DNA of 37,733 nucleotides from Pseudoalteromonas neustonica (GTDB taxonomy: Bacteria; Pseudomonadota; Gammaproteobacteria; Enterobacterales; Alteromonadaceae): NCBI RefSeq assembly GCF_001653135.1, contig NZ_BDDS01000027.1:1-37733 (forward strand), read 5' to 3'. Position numbers and translations under genes: made by a program. Under the pieces are notes generated by a model. The model saw nothing but the letters and a program-made list of their open reading frames with translations, was not told the origin of the DNA and made no database searches. This document shows, piece after piece, positions 1 to 7,318 of this stretch. Positions within the stretch are counted from its first letter, which is position 1; every line of letters starts with the position of its first letter.

Positions 1-41
1 GTTAAGCTAACTTGTACTAATTACCCGTGAGGCTTAACCAT
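1..41 (+). rRNA. rrl: 23S rRNA, 3' end (partial)
   Basis: The first ~41 bases match the conserved 3' terminus of gammaproteobacterial 23S rRNA (GTACTAAT...CCGTGAGGCTTAACC). The rest of the gene lies before the window. A 5S gene follows about 185 bp downstream on the same strand, so this is the tail of a standard rRNA operon. The exact 3' end is set by analogy with E. coli and may be off by a few bases. Confidence 0.88.
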
Positions 42-89
42 ACAACGCCAAACGCGTTTTATGTGACTGTTTAAGCGCAGAAGTTAAGA

Positions 90-113
90 TTGTAGGTCGT
101 GATTTATCGCGAC
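90..113 (+). repeat. REP-like palindrome, copy A, in the 23S-5S spacer
   Basis: The element starts TTGTAGGTC and forms a hairpin, GTCGTGA-TTTA-TCGCGAC, with one G:T-type mismatch. Bases 95-110 recur exactly, in inverse orientation, at 481-496. A variant with the same 9-base lead and the same TTTA loop lies at 529-551. The shared lead plus variable stem is the layout of bacterial REP elements. No RAYT transposase gene is visible here. Confidence 0.6.
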
Positions 114-226
114 AACTAAAGTAGATTACTGGCAGCTGTAAGCGATAAGCTTAAAGTTGTAAGAAGACAATTATCAGCATTTTCAAATTTTAGTTAGTGC
201 GTAGAGATACGAACTGACACCCAATT

Positions 227-344
227 TGCTTGGTGACAATAGCGTTTTGGACCCACCTGATCCCATGCCGAACTCAGTAGTGAAACGAAACAGCGCCGAT
301 GATAGTGTAGCATTTGTTATGTGAAAGTAGGTCATCGCCAGGCT
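227..344 (+). rRNA. rrf: 5S ribosomal RNA
   Basis: The sequence aligns along its whole length with gammaproteobacterial 5S rRNA. It contains the CCCATGCCGAACTCAG core and the AGCGCCGATGATAGTGT segment, and its ends TGCTTGG and GCCAGGC pair to close the molecule. Length is about 118 nt. It follows the 23S tail on the same strand and is followed directly by a strong terminator, so it is the last gene of the rRNA operon. End positions are estimated from helix I pairing. Confidence 0.95.
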
Positions 345-354
345 CCAAATAAAG

Positions 355-383
355 AAAGCCCGACTCATGGAGTCGGGCTTTTT
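355..383 (+). terminator. rRNA operon Rho-independent terminator
   Basis: A 12-bp stem, AAAGCCCGACTC (355-366) pairing with GAGTCGGGCTTT (370-381), has a 3-base loop and runs into a T tract. It lies 10 bp past 5S and ends the rRNA operon. Confidence 0.93.
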
Positions 384-475
384 ACGTCTGCAGGAAAGTG
401 AAAAAGCGAGCAAGGTGCAAGGTGGTCAATGTCGCTCGGGCGTTCACCTGAAAGCAGTACACCCTCATATATCGG

Positions 476-500
476 CTGTTGCGATAAATCACGACCGACG
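476..500 (-). repeat. REP-like palindrome, copy B (inverted)
   Basis: On the minus strand this repeats 16 bases exactly from copy A (GGTCGTGATTTATCGC, plus-strand positions 481-496), with weaker similarity on both flanks. Copies A and B face each other around the 5S gene. The rRNA terminator lies between them, so the two copies are unlikely to pair in one transcript. Confidence 0.55.
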
Positions 501-528
501 GTTTTGCAATCAGCGTGCGGGTATTTTA

Positions 529-553
529 TTGTAGGTCAGGCTTTAGCCTGAAG
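529..553 (+). repeat. REP-like palindrome, variant C
   Basis: The element has the same lead (TTGTAGGTC, 529-537) as copy A but a different, perfect stem: TCAGGC-TTTA-GCCTGA at 536-551. The preserved TTTA loop with compensated stem bases suggests selection on structure. Confidence 0.55.
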
Positions 554-848
554 GCATAAAAGAACACCACGAACTCCTCAGAGGTCAAAATACGCCTTTA
601 AAGCAGCTTAACCCCTTTATATTAATCACATGTAATTGATGATCTATTTTAATCATGTGCTACTTGTGAGCAAAATTGGCCAACATTCAAAACTTTCCTA
701 CACTACACCAAAGATGCGCGATTAAAGACTTGCTATCAAATTGTTCGCCAATTTCTTAAAGTTAAAAACCGTACGGCTGTTGTAAAAGCAACAGGTGTTA
801 TACTTTATTGTGGTCTTAGCCTACAAGATTGTTAAAATAAATTCGACT

Positions 849-2201
849 TCAATCAGCAAGCCATTGAAATAAAGTGTTATTTTCGGTTGTGTTGTTCACT
901 CTGAGTTCTAAAAGGGAGCTTATTGAGTTAGATTTAAGATCTAATATAGGATTGCCTTTATTTTCTTCTAAAGTAACATTGTTTTTAAGACCTTTTTTGG
1001 TTACTTCACAGGTACCATTTTTACAAATGACATCAGGTTCTGGCCTAATTAGCCGCTTATCAGAAGTCGTGATAACATATCGATCATCAACCCCTGAAAA
1101 GCCTTCAAAAACCTTAAAATTTTCAGTTGAAAGACTTGGCTCTATTCCCGCTTTTATTTCTATCATATGTTGTAAATATTGGTAACTACCCCGATGAGAC
1201 AATGCACTTAAGCCTGGCTCAGTCATAAACGAAATGAACCCCACATCTATATCAGATGAAGATAGTTTTTTCTGACTATCAAGGATATTATTTATCGTAG
1301 CTTGATCTTTATCCGTAAAGCTGACAGCAAGCTGGTATCCTTCACCGTTGAAGTGGCCATTATTAAAATTATTAAGTATCTTCCCATCGTCATGCATTCT
1401 GTAACCACCAAGATCACTGGCAAACTGACGTATATACTTAAAATCTATATTATTATTATCAGCATATTCATAGATATCAGCTAATAGTTCTCTATCTCCT
1501 TGTGTCAAAAACTCATAAGAACTTCGCATTAAGTTAGATAAGGACATCCCATCAGTGCCGCTTAAAATTTCTGATTCAGTACCACCAAAAATATCCATCA
1601 CCATAGTTTCATAATAATGCTCAGACCTGCTTATATTTTTGCTTTTTTCTAAATCCCGTGCATCTAAAATAGACTCAAACTGTGATGTTGCTTGTGAGCT
1701 ATATTCATCGGAAACCATCGCTTTACTAAAAAAAGAAAAAGAGTTCGTATGAGATGATAGTAATTCTTCAAATGATGCTAGTGCGGTAACGTTACTTTCG
1801 TATTTAAGGCTGTCTCGTTTTAGATTTGATAGGTTTTGCTGATCAAGTGTGTGCCATCTTTCATATGCAGCTACTCTCTCTGAGCTTCTAAATGTATTAC
1901 TTGTGTCTAATGCTATCGTCTCAAGTTTTGATTTGGATAAATGTTCAAATTCCCACTTTGCTGTGGCAACCTCATCACTATTTGTTTTTGCATTTGAAGA
2001 GAGTATTTCCTTATGTAGAGATAAATTTTGCTGACTTAATTTAGAAATATCAATAGAGCTTTTGGCCTTACTTAATTTCGACGATAATGAAGAAACCGAT
2101 GCATGTATTTCTATATCCTTACTTTTTTTGGGGTCAGATTGTGGCTGAGGAAAAGCTTTTCTCGCATTTAACAAACTTCTCTTGATATCAGGTATATCCA
2201 T
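849..2201 (-). CDS. Uncharacterised hydrophilic protein, 450 aa
   Basis: I do not recognise this protein. It has no signal peptide and no membrane segment. Residues 1-170 are rich in Ser, Lys and Leu and look helical or coiled-coil. Residues 195-335 are more globular, with motifs such as YADNNNIDFKYIRQ, FASDLGGYR and NFNNGHFNGEGYQLAVSF. The C-terminal ~80 residues contain one short Cys-containing segment (ICKNGTCEV) and many Asn. The start at 2201 has a GAGG ribosome site about 9 bases upstream. It lies 61 bp downstream of the broken secreted gene, on the same strand. The AT-rich, serine-heavy composition differs from the neighbouring housekeeping genes and hints at accessory origin. A secreted effector or a structural protein are both possible, but nothing seen decides this. 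Confidence 0.75.
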   Translation of the reverse strand: MDIPDIKRSLLNARKAFPQPQSDPKKSKDIEIHASVSSLSSKLSKAKSSIDISKLSQQNLSLHKEILSSNAKTNSDEVATAKWEFEHLSKSKLETIALDTSNTFRSSERVAAYERWHTLDQQNLSNLKRDSLKYESNVTALASFEELLSSHTNSFSFFSKAMVSDEYSSQATSQFESILDARDLEKSKNISRSEHYYETMVMDIFGGTESEILSGTDGMSLSNLMRSSYEFLTQGDRELLADIYEYADNNNIDFKYIRQFASDLGGYRMHDDGKILNNFNNGHFNGEGYQLAVSFTDKDQATINNILDSQKKLSSSDIDVGFISFMTEPGLSALSHRGSYQYLQHMIEIKAGIEPSLSTENFKVFEGFSGVDDRYVITTSDKRLIRPEPDVICKNGTCEVTKKGLKNNVTLEENKGNPILDLKSNSISSLLELRVNNTTENNTLFQWLAD

Positions 2202-2225
2202 ACTATTGACCCTCTAAACGAAAAT

Positions 2226-2252
2226 AGACTCCTTTGATTAAATTTGGAGTCT
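2226..2252 (-). terminator. Possible terminator after the broken secreted gene
   Basis: A 7-bp stem AGACTCC / GGAGTCT with a 13-base AT-rich loop is followed on the minus strand by ATTTTC. It sits 10 bp past the stop of the 2263-2736 gene and upstream of the 450-aa gene. The T run is short, so termination would be partial. Confidence 0.4.
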
Positions 2253-2262
2253 AAGGTGTTAA

Positions 2263-2736
2263 TTAGTTAGTTGTGTAGTTAAAAGTTATACTTTCTATTC
2301 TATTTGGTGTTGAATAATGGAAAGTACCAGTTGCTTCAACTCTATGAACAATTGATACTTGAATACCTGGTTTGAAGCTCTCACCATTAAATACTGTTAC
2401 CTCTCCAGTAGAGTTTGGCACAATTGGTTCGCACTTAACGGGATTGTTGTTATATGCTCGATAAAAGCACAATTCAACAATCTCGCCAAAAGAATCTGGG
2501 TAATTTGCAGATGTGTAATTAATCCCAGTAATTTTACCTGTTTTACTCTCAAGTGGAATATCTCTTAAATCGCCATGTAATATAGAAAATAGAGATGATG
2601 ACAGACCACCGGCAGAGCTTAATACTAGCATCCTGCTTGGTTACTTCTCTTTAGTTATACAGAAATCAGCGGCGAATGTTTGACTGCTTAAAAATAGCGA
2701 AGACATTAGAAAAGCGGCAATGGATATTTTCTTCAT
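2263..2736 (-). pseudogene. Small secreted protein interrupted by an in-frame TAA
   Basis: An ATG at 2736, with AAGGA about 9 bases upstream, opens a clear signal peptide: MKK start, hydrophobic core, FA-AD cleavage region. This reading frame meets TAA at 2641-2643 after 31 codons. The same frame then continues open for 125 codons to a stop at 2263, including an ATG at 2631 that lacks a good ribosome site. Without the TAA the product would be a 156-residue secreted protein, with two Cys in its middle (LCFYR, VKCEP) and a C-terminal half that looks beta-rich. A single substitution, such as CAA or GAA to TAA, would explain the break. A sequencing error or true readthrough are alternatives. The function is unknown. 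Confidence 0.7.
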
Positions 2737-3222
2737 TAAAAATTCCTTATTATATAATTGAAGAGTTCTTCATTTTTGGTTTTGTACCTTTTTAAATTAT
2801 TTTAATGAGACAACATTGTCAATGTAATAAGAATAAATCATTCAGCCTAGTTAGATAGGGTCATACTATGTATTGGGTATTTGTACATTTAAGTATCCAT
2901 TTTTAATTGAGCAGTTTTTAAATTCAAATGAGAGAGCGTCCAACTAAATTTGCAAAAACCATTACTAGATTAACTCGCTGAGCTTATGTTTATAAAGCAG
3001 AGCACTTCAAATTTTTGAGGGGGTTATCGTATAGAGTGTTTGTCGGCTATGAGGGGGAGCTCGTGTCACCTTCTAGTTGTCATCTAGCTAATTAAAAGTT
3101 GAGTGCAGTAAAACATAGGCTTTGACCTTTAGAAAATATCATCTTGTTGCAATTTCATCCTTGGTTTACTTTCTGAGCTGTGTAAAACTAGGCAGGTTAA
3201 TTTAGAAAATCAGGTGACATGA
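2737..3222. other. Gene-free intergenic stretch between divergent genes
   Basis: These 486 bp lie between the minus-strand secreted pseudogene and the plus-strand lipoprotein gene. Apart from the candidate promoter at 2796-2822 and the ribosome site AGGTGA just before 3223, I see no coding region, RNA gene or repeat. Confidence 0.55.
2796..2822 (-). promoter_or_regulatory. Candidate sigma70 promoter for the broken secreted gene
   Basis: On the minus strand a perfect TTGACA (2817-2822) is followed after 15 bases by AATAAT (2796-2801). The spacing is shorter than the usual 16-18. It would give a leader of about 50 nt before the ATG at 2736. Confidence 0.35.
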
Positions 3223-4137
3223 ATGTCGAATATAAAAGCTTGGAAACTTATAAGCCTGTTTTGTTTGATAAGCTTGCTTATGGGCTGCCAATCGAAAGAA
3301 GAGCAGTTGCAACAAACAATTCAACAATCTATTGCTAAAGCTGAAATTGAGTTAAATGAACTCGGCAAAGCATTGGATAATGGCTCAATTCGTAATGCGA
3401 CACTATTGAGTGAATATGCACGTATTATCGCAAATGAAAAACCGGAGTTATCACAGGTTGCATCTGTTATAGCACAAGACGCAACTCAAAAAGGTGCACT
3501 TTATGCTGGCCTGACACAGCGTCTTACCGATATAAAAAGCACTTATTTAATCCCTCCTTATGAAGATTCTTTACAAAATTTAGATTTGTTGCGCGATGCC
3601 GTCAAACCTACTTTGTTTGCTGATGCATTGACTGATCCGATTAATATGCTTGCTGATATGTCAGGGGGCTCTTTAGCACGAGTTGGAGCAATTAGCCAAC
3701 AGGCTGAAGGCGTTGGTGAAGGTAATCAGCTAGTCGGCAATCCTAACTACGGCAATTGGCAGACTAACAGTAACGGAATTAGTTTTTGGCAGTGGTACGG
3801 CATGTATCGTATTTTAGGTGATGTGTTTGATCGCGTTGAATATGGTAGCTGGAGTAAACGTCGTAAATATAGTTATTACAGTGATTATGGGCGCTCACGC
3901 TACTCTAGTCCCAAGCAAATTAAAGCGCAAACTGCGGTTGAAACCCGCACCAGACAATCATATCAACGCCAAGGTAAGCAATTCTCAAGCCCGTATGCTT
4001 CTAAAAAGACAGGTGCATCAGGGCTAAGTCGCAGCAGTTATACGCCACCTAAAAGCCGTAGTAGTTATAGCAAAGGCTCTGGAACGGTGAGAAACAGCAA
4101 TAATAGAACCTCTCGTGGCGTAAGTCGCGGTAAGTAA
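3223..4137 (+). CDS. Lipoprotein with basic Ser/Arg/Tyr-rich tail
   Basis: The protein has 304 residues. A signal peptide ends in the lipobox LMGC (Cys22), so it should be a lipidated envelope protein. Residues 25-65 form a Glu/Gln-rich helix. Around residues 190-205 is an aromatic motif (SFWQWYGMYRILGDVF). From about residue 210 the chain becomes very rich in Ser, Arg, Lys, Tyr and Gly, a low-complexity cationic tail that could bind phospholipid or anionic polymer. The ribosome site AGGTGA lies 5 bases before ATG. It is the first gene of the DUF350 / spermidine-synthase-like / YjfIJK cluster, 38 bp before the DUF350 gene. E. coli carries a DUF1190 lipoprotein (YjfM) beside yjfIJKL, so this may fill a similar place, but I cannot show homology. 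Confidence 0.85.
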   Translation: MSNIKAWKLISLFCLISLLMGCQSKEEQLQQTIQQSIAKAEIELNELGKALDNGSIRNATLLSEYARIIANEKPELSQVASVIAQDATQKGALYAGLTQRLTDIKSTYLIPPYEDSLQNLDLLRDAVKPTLFADALTDPINMLADMSGGSLARVGAISQQAEGVGEGNQLVGNPNYGNWQTNSNGISFWQWYGMYRILGDVFDRVEYGSWSKRRKYSYYSDYGRSRYSSPKQIKAQTAVETRTRQSYQRQGKQFSSPYASKKTGASGLSRSSYTPPKSRSSYSKGSGTVRNSNNRTSRGVSRGK

Positions 4138-4175
4138 ACGGCTATTTAAAGAATTAGTGTTGGAGTGTAAATAAT

Positions 4176-5075
4176 ATGTACGAATTTAATGGAATAACAA
4201 TGTGGTCACTACAAGCGATAGCGATCGATTTCGCAATTATTATCGCTTTATTTGTGAGTCTAAAATATATCAAAGGCTGGGTCTCAAACTTACACGCGAA
4301 TGATGAAATTACAGAGCGCGATAACTTTGCGTTTGGAATTAGTTTTGCTGCTGGTTTAGTTGCATTGGCCATTGTTTTAACTGGTGTAAGCAGTGGCTCA
4401 TTTGCTGCAACGCTACAGCAAGAAGCGCTGCAAATGACGGCTTACGGTTTATTGGCAATTACCCTAATTAAGCTAGGGCACTTTTTTCAGGATAAAGTGG
4501 CTTTACGAAAAGTTAGCTTACATGATGAGATAGTAAAAGGTAATGTCACAGCTGCCGTGATTGATTTTGGTCATGTAGTGAGTGTTGCAATTGTCATCCG
4601 TTCTGCACTATTTTGGGTCGCAACAGATGGTTGGTATGGACTTCCAATTGTTATTGCTGCATTTGTGATTGGTAGCATTGTACTTTTGTTAGTAAGTCAG
4701 TATCGAGTGCAACTGTTTAAGCGTACAAATCGCAGCGGCGATTGTTTGCAGCAGGCTATTGTAGATGGCAATTTGGCTGTTGGGATTCGTTATGCTGGTT
4801 TCCTAATCGGTAGCGCACTTGCGATTACTGCTGCAACAGGTATTGCACCGTATGTTGCTGATAATATTAGTGCTAGTTTGCTTTACTGGGCTGTAAGCGC
4901 AATGATAAGCCTGCTTGTATTTATAGTGTTACATCTGATCACAATCAAAATTATTCTATCAGGTTGCGATATTTCAGATGAAGTTAACCGTCAGAAAAAT
5001 GTAGGCGTAGCGGCTATTTCAGCAGCGGTATCGTTTGCTGTTGGTGTTACCATGGCTACATTACTAGGCGCATAA
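4176..5075 (+). CDS. DUF350 family inner-membrane protein, duplicated domain (YjfL-like)
   Basis: The 299-residue protein is very hydrophobic, with about eight membrane helices. YjfL of E. coli is about half this size with four, so the protein reads as two DUF350 units in tandem (roughly residues 10-145 and 150-299). The repeated features are a glycine-rich helix beginning GI(S/R)(F/Y)A and a helix followed by basic residues. The biochemical role of DUF350 is not established. The gene sits between the lipoprotein and the spermidine-synthase-like gene, with 3 bp to the latter, so the two are probably co-translated. ATG 4176 has GGAG ten bases upstream. ATG 4200 (residue 9) is an alternative with GGA closer. 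Confidence 0.85.
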   Translation: MYEFNGITMWSLQAIAIDFAIIIALFVSLKYIKGWVSNLHANDEITERDNFAFGISFAAGLVALAIVLTGVSSGSFAATLQQEALQMTAYGLLAITLIKLGHFFQDKVALRKVSLHDEIVKGNVTAAVIDFGHVVSVAIVIRSALFWVATDGWYGLPIVIAAFVIGSIVLLLVSQYRVQLFKRTNRSGDCLQQAIVDGNLAVGIRYAGFLIGSALAITAATGIAPYVADNISASLLYWAVSAMISLLVFIVLHLITIKIILSGCDISDEVNRQKNVGVAAISAAVSFAVGVTMATLLGA

Positions 5076-5078
5076 AAC

Positions 5079-6800
5079 TTGTCACATTCTAAGCAAAGCC
5101 CAAGTAAGTACGCCTTACTTGGGCATGATTTTTTATTAATTACTGTTATGGCCGTACTTGCAGGGTGTGGCCTTATATATGAATATCTTTTGTCGCATTA
5201 TGCCGGGCGTGTATTAGGCTCTGTTGAAAGTGCTATTTATGCGATGATTGGCACCATGATTGTTGCTATGGGGATCGGTGCATTTTTAGCGCGCTGGTTT
5301 AAAGATGCGTTTACCGCTTTTGCATGGCTAGAGAGTTTGATTGCACTTGTTGGTATGGGTTGTATTTTAGCAATAGCGAGTATCATTGCTGTAAGCTATT
5401 CATTACCTCATATTTTTTCTGAGATATTCAATTTACCTGCCGATACCATATTAAATGGTTATGTGTTCCAACAGCTTCAAGATTGGTCTCGATTTTTACC
5501 CTATGTGTTTGGCCTATTACTTGGTTTATTGATTGGTATGGAAATACCGTTAATAGCGCGTATTCGTCAGCACGTTTATGGCCGCTTTTTAGAAAATAAT
5601 GCAGGCACTATCTATGGTGCAGATTATATTGGTGCCGGTATTGGCGCGGCTATTTGGGTGAGTATCATGCTGTCTATGCCGATTATGCAAGCAGCCGCAT
5701 GGACTGCTTTGTTTAATATTATTGCAGGACTGGCATTTTTATGGCGTTATCACACCCATGTACGTTTCGCCAAATTATTACTTGTATGCCATATCCTTTT
5801 GCTCGTGCTATTTGCTTTTATTTTAGTGCTTGGCAGTAGCTGGATGAAAAATTTAAGTAACGTATTGTATAAGGATAAAGTTATTTATTCTGAAGCGACT
5901 AAATATCAGCACTTGGTGCTCACAGAGCGTTTAAGCCTTAATCAGCCAGAGCCTATTACAGATCTTTATTTAAATGGACGTTTACAGTTCTCTAGTGTTG
6001 ATGAGCAGATTTACCACTCTATGTTAGTTTATCCTGCGATGTTGGCTTCAAACCGTCATGATAATATTTTGATTGTGGGTGGTGGCGACGGTTTAGCATT
6101 AAGAGATGCACTAAAATGGCCCGTTAAAAAAGTTACTTTAATTGACTTAGATGGACAGCTACTTGATTTATTTGGTTATCCAAGTGATGAGTTTATTACA
6201 CCTGCTGAGATCACTGCACGTTTAAGTAAGCTTAATAATAATGCCATGTTAGATCCGCGAGCTAATATCATTGTTGGTGATGCATTCTTAGAAGTCGAGC
6301 GGTTGCTCGGTGAAGGGGAGCGCTTTGATACTATAATTATTGATTTACCGGATCCAAACCATCCCGACTTAAATAAAATGTACAGTGATTATTTTTACAA
6401 TCACGTGCGTCAACTGCTAGCTGCTGATGGGGCCATGGCAGTGCAGTCAACGTCACCGTACCATGCTAAAAACGCATTTTTAAGCATTGGTAAAACAGTG
6501 AAAGCAGCTGGATTTAAGCATGTTGAGCAGTATCAGCAAAATATTCCGTCTTTTGGTCAGTGGGGCTGGACGATTGCAACAACCGCAGGGAAACCTGCCA
6601 GTGCCAGAATTAGCGATATAAAAACGCTACCTATTGCTTCTAGGTGGATCAGTCAAAAATATTTATTGGCTTCATTTGTGTTTCCAAATCATTATTTTGA
6701 ACAAATAAATGATATTGAAGTCAATCAATTAGGCACAGGTACTTTGTATGATTATTACCGAAGTGCGTGGCAGGTAGAAAGCGAATTATACAAAAATTAA
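5079..6800 (+). CDS. Membrane-anchored spermidine synthase-like protein
   Basis: The protein has 573 residues. Residues ~15-260 contain about seven membrane helices. Residues ~285-530 form a polyamine aminopropyltransferase (SpeE) fold. Visible motifs are LNGRLQFSSVDEQIYH, the nucleotide loop VGGGDGLALRD, an acidic pair after beta-2 (LIDLDGQ), and DLPDPNHPDL in the place of the catalytic Asp motif of SpeE. These keep the expected shape, so transfer of an aminopropyl or related group is plausible, but the acceptor is unknown. The start is TTG at 5079, 3 bp after the DUF350 stop. No ATG occurs until Met22, which would cut the first membrane helix. Family knowledge: such membrane-fused SpeE proteins often accompany DUF350 and PspA-like genes. 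Confidence 0.88.
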   Translation: MSHSKQSPSKYALLGHDFLLITVMAVLAGCGLIYEYLLSHYAGRVLGSVESAIYAMIGTMIVAMGIGAFLARWFKDAFTAFAWLESLIALVGMGCILAIASIIAVSYSLPHIFSEIFNLPADTILNGYVFQQLQDWSRFLPYVFGLLLGLLIGMEIPLIARIRQHVYGRFLENNAGTIYGADYIGAGIGAAIWVSIMLSMPIMQAAAWTALFNIIAGLAFLWRYHTHVRFAKLLLVCHILLLVLFAFILVLGSSWMKNLSNVLYKDKVIYSEATKYQHLVLTERLSLNQPEPITDLYLNGRLQFSSVDEQIYHSMLVYPAMLASNRHDNILIVGGGDGLALRDALKWPVKKVTLIDLDGQLLDLFGYPSDEFITPAEITARLSKLNNNAMLDPRANIIVGDAFLEVERLLGEGERFDTIIIDLPDPNHPDLNKMYSDYFYNHVRQLLAADGAMAVQSTSPYHAKNAFLSIGKTVKAAGFKHVEQYQQNIPSFGQWGWTIATTAGKPASARISDIKTLPIASRWISQKYLLASFVFPNHYFEQINDIEVNQLGTGTLYDYYRSAWQVESELYKN

Positions 6801-6810
6801 TAAAACATGG

Positions 6811-6859
6811 TTGACATAATATGTCGTCCGTGCGAATCTTAACTCAGACATAATATGTC
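6811..6859. promoter_or_regulatory. Paired 13-bp palindromic operators before yjfI
   Basis: GACATAATATGTC occurs twice, at 6813-6825 and 6847-6859. Each is a perfect odd palindrome, and the centres are 34 bp apart (about three helical turns). The first is part of a perfect -35-like TTGACA (6811-6816), but no convincing -10 stands 16-18 bases later. The pair lies just upstream of yjfI and is the only gap above 50 bp inside the cluster. It is probably a binding site for a dimeric regulator controlling yjfI-yjfJ. Confidence 0.6.
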
Positions 6860-6880
6860 AAACGACAAAAAGGCACAGAC

Positions 6881-7294
6881 ATGGAATTAAACGAACTTTC
6901 AATAAAATTAGCGGCTTTTGAAACTGAAGGCGCTAACTTTGAATCTTTCTTGATTGCCAATCCAGGTGAGCAGGATGTGTTACAAGTCATTGTTGATGGA
7001 AATGATGAACTTCCAATTTTTGTTACGCAAACACAAGAGCAGTTATTATGTATTAGCTACTTGTTTGACGAAAATGAAGTTAAAAGTGAATTACGCAACG
7101 AATTAAACGAAACATTACTACGTTTAAACGTGCCAATTCCGCTGAGTGCATTTGCTAAAATCGATAACAAATACGCGATTTTTGGTGCACTGTCGGTAAA
7201 CTCATCATTAGATGATGTTACCCACGAACTAGTGACATTAGCAGATAACGCTATAGATGCACTAGAAGCCGTGACTTTGTATTTAAATGATTAA
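6881..7294 (+). CDS. yjfI: YjfI-like DUF2170 protein
   Basis: The protein is small, acidic and soluble, with 137 residues, no signal peptide and no membrane helix. It matches my memory of the DUF2170/YjfI family, including a pattern of LPIFVT, CISYLFDENEV and an LSAFAKID...YAIFGALS segment. The molecular role of YjfI is not established; it is regularly encoded next to the PspA-like YjfJ, as here (24 bp upstream of it). It is the first gene after the paired palindromes, so it probably begins a sub-operon. Confidence 0.85.
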   Translation: MELNELSIKLAAFETEGANFESFLIANPGEQDVLQVIVDGNDELPIFVTQTQEQLLCISYLFDENEVKSELRNELNETLLRLNVPIPLSAFAKIDNKYAIFGALSVNSSLDDVTHELVTLADNAIDALEAVTLYLND

Positions 7295-7318
7295 TAGCTA
7301 GTTAGTGGAGTTAAGATT

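Larger units (their letters stand above)
384..848. other. Gene-free stretch with REP-like copies
   Basis: No convincing coding sequence was found in these 465 bp. The left part holds an inverted REP-like copy (481-496) and a variant palindrome (529-551). The remainder is AT-rich with no clear promoter, RNA gene or terminator that I could recognise. Confidence 0.6.

Noticed and set aside
183..413. 76-codon minus-strand ORF over the 5S gene
   Set aside because: It lies antisense to 5S rRNA and its terminator; its sequence is explained by those RNA features.
95..496. Inverted copies flanking 5S as an rRNA processing stem
   Set aside because: The Rho-independent terminator at 355-383 separates them, so both arms are unlikely to be in the same RNA.
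874..1185. 103-codon plus-strand ORF
   Set aside because: It is antisense to the 450-aa gene, with no ribosome site, and looks like a shadow frame.
2359..2568. 69-codon plus-strand ORF
   Set aside because: It is a shadow of the secreted pseudogene on the other strand, which has the signal peptide and ribosome site.
2641..2643. Programmed readthrough or recoding at the TAA
   Set aside because: No recoding signal such as a stem-loop or known context is visible, and TAA is the least readthrough-prone stop; a plain nonsense change is simpler.
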